A stretch of 9,435 bases of DNA, taken from the NCBI GenBank assembly GCA_029880625.1, contig JAOUOA010000074.1:1-9435 (forward strand), read 5' to 3'. This document shows positions 5,806 through 9,435 of the stretch, in pieces. The stretch is from Spirochaetia bacterium. GTDB lineage: Bacteria; Spirochaetota; Leptospiria; Leptospirales; Leptonemataceae. The translations under genes were made by a program, and so were the position numbers. The stretch's first letter is position 1. Each line of letters begins with the position of its first letter. The notes under the pieces were generated by a model, which had not been told where the DNA came from, did not search any database, and saw only the letters and a list, made by a program, of their open reading frames with translations.

Positions 5806-8802
5806 ATGGCTCAGAACAACGATGATTCAGGAATGACTCAAAAATACGGCGAATTACAAAATTCCGCCGATCAGATGACGCAGCAGTACAACTCCGGTAT
5901 GGCATTTCCCGGACGAGCAGATGCAAAAGATGTGCATGGACTTTCTGAAGGCGATACACTAGAACTGAACGGGAAAAAGTATGTGATTGAACGTCTGGTT
6001 TCAATGACCGGCGCCGAAGCAATTGTTTATCTTGTAAAAAACGAAAAAGGGGAAGATCTCGTTCTGAAGCTTTATTATCCGTTTCAGATGCCCGGCGACG
6101 AGCCCAATGCAGAAGCTCTGGAACGTATTAAAAAAATGGAAGATCCCAATATCCTCCGGTTGTATGATTACGGAACGGGAAAAAAGAAATATAAAGATAA
6201 ATTCTGCTTTGAAATTATTGAATATGCAAGAGGCGGCGATTTATTAAACCTTACTGCAAAAAAATTCAAGAAAAAATATTCGGAAGAATTTTTAACCCAT
6301 ACCGTGATTCCTGAAATGCTTGCCGGAATCAGAGTCCTTCATAAAAACAGGATTTATCACGGTGATTTAAAGCCGCACAATGTTTTTTTTCTGGATGAAG
6401 ACCAGAAAGATATCGTTATCGGTGACTATGGCTCCTCCAAGACATTTGAACAGGCTTCTGGAAAAAGTCTTGCCTATACGGTGATGTCAAAAGGAACCAA
6501 TTTTTATATTTCGCCGGAACAGGCAAGAGGCGTCATTTCTGAAAAAAATGATTTTTATTCTTTTGGAATGGTTTTGCTGCATTTAATCTATCCGGATCTG
6601 GTCAATCAGGAAACGCTTCGTAAAATTGTGGAGCGTCAGTTTTCCAAAAAACCCATTATTGACTACAATCAAAAATTTGGCCGTCTGAATGATTTAATAG
6701 CCGGACTGACCCTTCAGGATCTGGATGCAAGGTGGGGTGAAGCTGAAGTGGAACGATGGATTCAGGGCGAAACGATTCCCGTCCGCTATTCCGGAGAAAT
6801 TATTGTTGAGTCTTCAGCTGTCATCAAGCTGGGGGAGATGACCGTCCATACTGCCGATGATTTAATCCATTATTTGAAAAGCAGTCCTAAATGGCATGAA
6901 GTGCTGTATGAGGATGTCTCAGGAAGACAGCTTCTGTACAACTGGATTGCGGAAACCTACGATCTCCAGAAAAAAAATGATTTTAAAAAAATGCTCGAGT
7001 ATTATGAAGTTCAGAAAGATGCAGATTCTGTTTTTCTTTTGCGTGAATCTATTATTCGTTTTCTTCAGCCGAAGCGTCCCATTCTGATGAACGGAGTTGA
7101 ATTTGATTTTTTTGAAGCTGATGATCCTTCTGCCCTTTTGAATGAATATCTAAAAAATTTGGACGATCTGTGGAAAAGCAGCCGGACGATTTTAACTGCA
7201 AAAAATTACATTTTTCTTATGGAATTCTCTCTTCGCAAGCTGGAAGAATCTCTTGCTGGAGGCGCAAAGGCCAGAGTCAATCTGCTTCTGGATAAAATTT
7301 CTTCGGTATTCAACCTGAAGCCACGAACGGATTTTTATGACCATAAAGCGTATTTTTTTACCCGCGTTTCCGATAAAAGCATACTGGATCTATTTTACGC
7401 CTTCAATTCGAATCGCGTGTTTCGCGATGAGGAAAATCAGTCCATTCCAGATATCAAGCAGATCGCTCTTTATTTTGCGGCACGTAAAGAGCGGTACCGC
7501 GCACCAAAAATGATCGAAGAAAGAAATTATTATGTGAAAAAGATCGGAATGAGGGATCTGGAAGATACCATTTATACGGATTTTATATTTCATGTTCTGA
7601 AAGACCATACGAAAGCGGCAATAGAGATTTTATCCTTTGAACCCCAGGGGAAAAATCATGCCGTACGTTTCCGGGTTTATAAGAATCTAAATGATTATTT
7701 TTATGAAAACGACATCGATCCGCAAATGACAGGGATTGCAGGCGGTATTCTTGCGTTTAAGGAAAATCTTCTCCGGAAGATTTCTGAAAGTGCCGGGAAT
7801 TTTCTGGTATCAAAAGCGGCGGAAAGAATTGCCGATGCAGGAGAAAAATGGGAAAAGCGCCGCAAAAGGAAAAAAGAAAAAAAACAGCAAAAAAAAGGGC
7901 AACAGGTTCAGGATGTTCCGCTGAATCTCCCTGCCGATCTTCCGATGCAGCTGCCCGACAACGATGAAGAAACCTTTCTTCTGCAGTTCTGGAACAGTAT
8001 TGAAAATCAAACAGGACTTGCAATCAAACAATTTTCTGAACTGAATGTTAAAGAAACAAATTCAATTCTTCGCTCCGGTCTTGAGCGATACCGGCAGGCA
8101 GTGCAGCATGCAATGGAACTGGACAAAATCAAAACTTATAAAACCAGGATGATGTCTTATTTTGTTCCGCCTGCGGCTCTTCTACCGCTTTTTACATCGT
8201 TCATTCTTGTTACGGTTCTTTTTGCAAAATTCTTTGCGGAAAACGGATTGAATTCAGGAATTCCCATACCGGTTCTTGACGGTGCGATTGAAAAACTGAA
8301 AGAAATGGATAATGTATATCCCTGGGACAGAGATATTGCGTTTGGATCTGTTGTTTTTCTGAGAGGTATCAGAACCTTGCTGATACCGATCTTTATCTAC
8401 AGTGTTTATTTAATTTCGTTTTTTGTTTCGCTTCAGGTGTTCAGATACTGGGAGCATGATGAGGAATTCAAAAAGAAATTTGTAAGAAAAAATATGATTC
8501 CGCTGAATTTTACAGGATTACTCGCCTACTGTCTGTTTCTTTTTCCAGTAACGGTAATGGGGTTTGCGAATTTTCCCCGGCTTTATCTGTATTTCCACTG
8601 CCTGTCTGTTCTTCTGTTTTCAGGAATTTATTTTTATAATTCGCTAATGGCATCACAGAAGGGCCTCAGGACCTTTACGATTGATTATATTTTGCGGATT
8701 CAGATCAGCGAAAAATTTAATTTAACATACGCTCTTCCCGCAGTTTATGCAGGAATTGCTTTTGTATTTCTGTATGCAGTTTTTGTTGATCTGTTTATTT
8801 AA
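5806..8802 (+). CDS. Membrane-anchored Ser/Thr protein kinase, multi-domain
   Basis: This 998-residue protein starts at an ATG preceded by GAGGTG. Residues 1-50 are a polar tail with two MTQxY motifs (10-14, 24-28). The kinase domain spans about 50-325: VLK with Lys88, HGDLKPHN (Asp187, Asn192), DYG (Asp207), SPEQ (Glu238), Asp249 of DFYSFG and Arg309. Catalytic residues are intact, but the glycine loop is degenerate (SMTGAEA) and HRD reads HGD, a non-RD type. Next comes a helical region (about 345-680) beginning with an HTADDLIHYL...W...LLYNWI segment like the helical modules of other bacterial signalling kinases. A strongly basic linker (about 681-699) and a further helical stretch precede about five hydrophobic segments (787-810, 850-878, 897-920, 926-948, 974-998). 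The kinase would thus be cytoplasmic and tethered by its C-terminus, unlike single-pass PknB with external PASTA repeats. No phosphatase is encoded here. Confidence 0.87.
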   Translation: MAQNNDDSGMTQKYGELQNSADQMTQQYNSGMAFPGRADAKDVHGLSEGDTLELNGKKYVIERLVSMTGAEAIVYLVKNEKGEDLVLKLYYPFQMPGDEPNAEALERIKKMEDPNILRLYDYGTGKKKYKDKFCFEIIEYARGGDLLNLTAKKFKKKYSEEFLTHTVIPEMLAGIRVLHKNRIYHGDLKPHNVFFLDEDQKDIVIGDYGSSKTFEQASGKSLAYTVMSKGTNFYISPEQARGVISEKNDFYSFGMVLLHLIYPDLVNQETLRKIVERQFSKKPIIDYNQKFGRLNDLIAGLTLQDLDARWGEAEVERWIQGETIPVRYSGEIIVESSAVIKLGEMTVHTADDLIHYLKSSPKWHEVLYEDVSGRQLLYNWIAETYDLQKKNDFKKMLEYYEVQKDADSVFLLRESIIRFLQPKRPILMNGVEFDFFEADDPSALLNEYLKNLDDLWKSSRTILTAKNYIFLMEFSLRKLEESLAGGAKARVNLLLDKISSVFNLKPRTDFYDHKAYFFTRVSDKSILDLFYAFNSNRVFRDEENQSIPDIKQIALYFAARKERYRAPKMIEERNYYVKKIGMRDLEDTIYTDFIFHVLKDHTKAAIEILSFEPQGKNHAVRFRVYKNLNDYFYENDIDPQMTGIAGGILAFKENLLRKISESAGNFLVSKAAERIADAGEKWEKRRKRKKEKKQQKKGQQVQDVPLNLPADLPMQLPDNDEETFLLQFWNSIENQTGLAIKQFSELNVKETNSILRSGLERYRQAVQHAMELDKIKTYKTRMMSYFVPPAALLPLFTSFILVTVLFAKFFAENGLNSGIPIPVLDGAIEKLKEMDNVYPWDRDIAFGSVVFLRGIRTLLIPIFIYSVYLISFFVSLQVFRYWEHDEEFKKKFVRKNMIPLNFTGLLAYCLFLFPVTVMGFANFPRLYLYFHCLSVLLFSGIYFYNSLMASQKGLRTFTIDYILRIQISEKFNLTYALPAVYAGIAFVFLYAVFVDLFI

Positions 8803-8998
8803 TCGGGACCGAGGATGAAATTGGATGGTTTTAGAAACAAGGGGAAAACGTAGGATAAATCAGTATAGCGCAAATATAAAATCTTGCGGAAAATATTTTT
8901 CCTTTCATTACCAAGCATTCGGCCTGGTTGCCGCAATTTCTATAATCCAGCATACCAGGCGCAGGCTCTCCAGCCTGTACCGATAAATTAATGGCAGT
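8803..8998. other. 196-base intergenic region between convergent genes, rich in short inverted repeats
   Basis: No gene is seen. The region contains several short complementary arms: CGCAA 8869-8873 with TTGCG 8884-8888; TTGCGG 8884-8889 with CCGCAA 8931-8936; GGAAAA 8888-8893 with TTTTCC 8897-8902; GCCTGGT 8922-8928 with ACCAGGC 8954-8960; and CAGGCT 8962-8967 with AGCCTG 8972-8977. None is followed by a clear T-run. Lying between genes that converge, it probably ends transcription from both sides, though no classic intrinsic terminator is evident. Confidence 0.5.
8962..8977. repeat. 6-bp perfect hairpin between convergent genes
   Basis: CAGGCT and AGCCTG flank a 4-base loop (CTCC), and one more G-T pair (8961/8978) could extend the stem. 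It lies 21 bases beyond the stop of the minus-strand gene, so it may help end that transcript, but no T-tract follows on either strand. Confidence 0.4.
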
Positions 8999-9435
8999 TT
9001 ATTGTCTGAAGTTATAAGCCAGTTGATGGAGTTGTTTTAATAGCTGGTCGTCACTGCAGCTCCGGCATCGCATACTTGTAGATTTAAGAATCTTGCCATT
9101 TTCCACATCGGTAATTTGCATATAGATCACAGATGTTTTCCCCATTTTACCGTAATTACTGCTGATCAGGTATCTGGCACCTGTAAGCTGCCCGATTTCT
9201 ACAGCGGTTTGATCGGAGACCATGCCGCTTTGCTGGTAGACCTGCTCATCCGTTATTTTTTTTAAATTGGTGCGGTCAACGAATTTGAATTTACCTGTTC
9301 TATTTAAAATGGCCTGTAATTCTGTGGTTAATATTCTGGTTTTTGAACTGGGTTTCCCCTGTGATAAATCTATCATTGGTAACATCGTGATATTTTCTAT
9401 CTTGACCTTGCCAATCATCTGACCTGCACTGAATT
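8999..9435 (-). CDS. LpoB/CsgG-like lipoprotein-family protein, N-terminus outside window
   Basis: The visible part is about 145 codons and resembles the LpoB/CsgG-type fold: a strand (VKIENITMLP), a helix pair with TTELQAILNRTGKFKFVDRTNL, then YQQSGMVSDQTAVEIGQLTGARYLISSNYGK and a strand pair ending TDVENGKIL. The gap between GARYLI and the last strands, and a CRSC near the C-terminus, fit the families I know from Gram-negative outer-membrane lipoproteins. In E. coli, LpoB activates a penicillin-binding protein and CsgG exports curli; which role applies here cannot be told. An ATG at 9418 could be used, but the frame stays open to the right edge and there is no signal peptide after it. I therefore treat the gene as 5'-truncated by the window. 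It converges with the kinase operon and is probably unrelated to it. Confidence 0.7.
   Translation of the reverse strand, partial: FSAGQMIGKVKIENITMLPMIDLSQGKPSSKTRILTTELQAILNRTGKFKFVDRTNLKKITDEQVYQQSGMVSDQTAVEIGQLTGARYLISSNYGKMGKTSVIYMQITDVENGKILKSTSMRCRSCSDDQLLKQLHQLAYNFRQ

Noticed and set aside
7757..8023. Two minus-strand open frames with Phe-rich hydrophobic runs opposite the kinase linker
   Set aside because: The apparent hydrophobicity is the reverse complement of the Lys/A-rich linker, not a real membrane protein.
1..9435. tRNA, rRNA, CRISPR array, transposase or attachment site
   Set aside because: No cloverleaf, rRNA-like stretch, regular repeat-spacer pattern, transposase motif or terminal repeats were seen.

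Overview
The window reads as a moderately AT-rich bacterial chromosome (around 40% GC by eye). It probably comes from a Gram-negative. Both edge genes look like envelope lipoprotein families: a Cys-rich Kunitz-like protein on the left and an LpoB/CsgG-like protein on the right. The Cys-rich domain resembles ones I associate with myxobacteria and related delta-type lineages. A spirochaete or another deep lineage cannot be excluded, and no rRNA or other marker fixes the taxonomy.

Layout. Positions 48-542 (+) encode a small putative lipoprotein with a C-terminal Kunitz-like disulfide domain. A 401-base non-coding stretch (543-943) follows; it holds a weak promoter candidate and a set of overlapping inverted repeats just ahead of the next gene. 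Positions 944-8802 (+) form one compact five-gene operon: (1) a 511-residue, largely coiled-coil protein starting MSGPK; (2) a 646-residue AAA+ protein made of a degenerate, P-loop-less AAA-like half and an intact ClpB-type D2 half; (3) an NrdG-type radical SAM activase homologue; (4) an FHA protein with a zinc ribbon at each end; (5) a 998-residue Ser/Thr-kinase-like protein with about five C-terminal membrane segments. The gaps are 43 bases, a 4-base overlap, a 4-base overlap and 9 bases, which argues for co-transcription and translational coupling. A 196-base intergenic region rich in short inverted repeats (8803-8998) separates the operon from a convergent LpoB/CsgG-like gene that runs off the right edge (8999-9435, -).

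How the operon may work (inference). The membrane-anchored kinase would sense something and phosphorylate itself or partners. The FHA protein would read phosphothreonine and recruit further components through its zinc ribbons. The ClpB-like motor would remodel or thread a protein, plausibly with the coiled-coil protein as adaptor, scaffold or substrate. The radical SAM enzyme would perform radical chemistry on one of these proteins. No glycyl-radical enzyme is present, so the usual NrdG partner is missing. This pairing of kinase-FHA signalling with an AAA+ unfoldase and a radical SAM activase is the main point of interest. I do not recognise it as an experimentally characterised system, although it recalls the AAA+/kinase/FHA-containing, NTP-dependent conflict systems predicted by comparative genomics.
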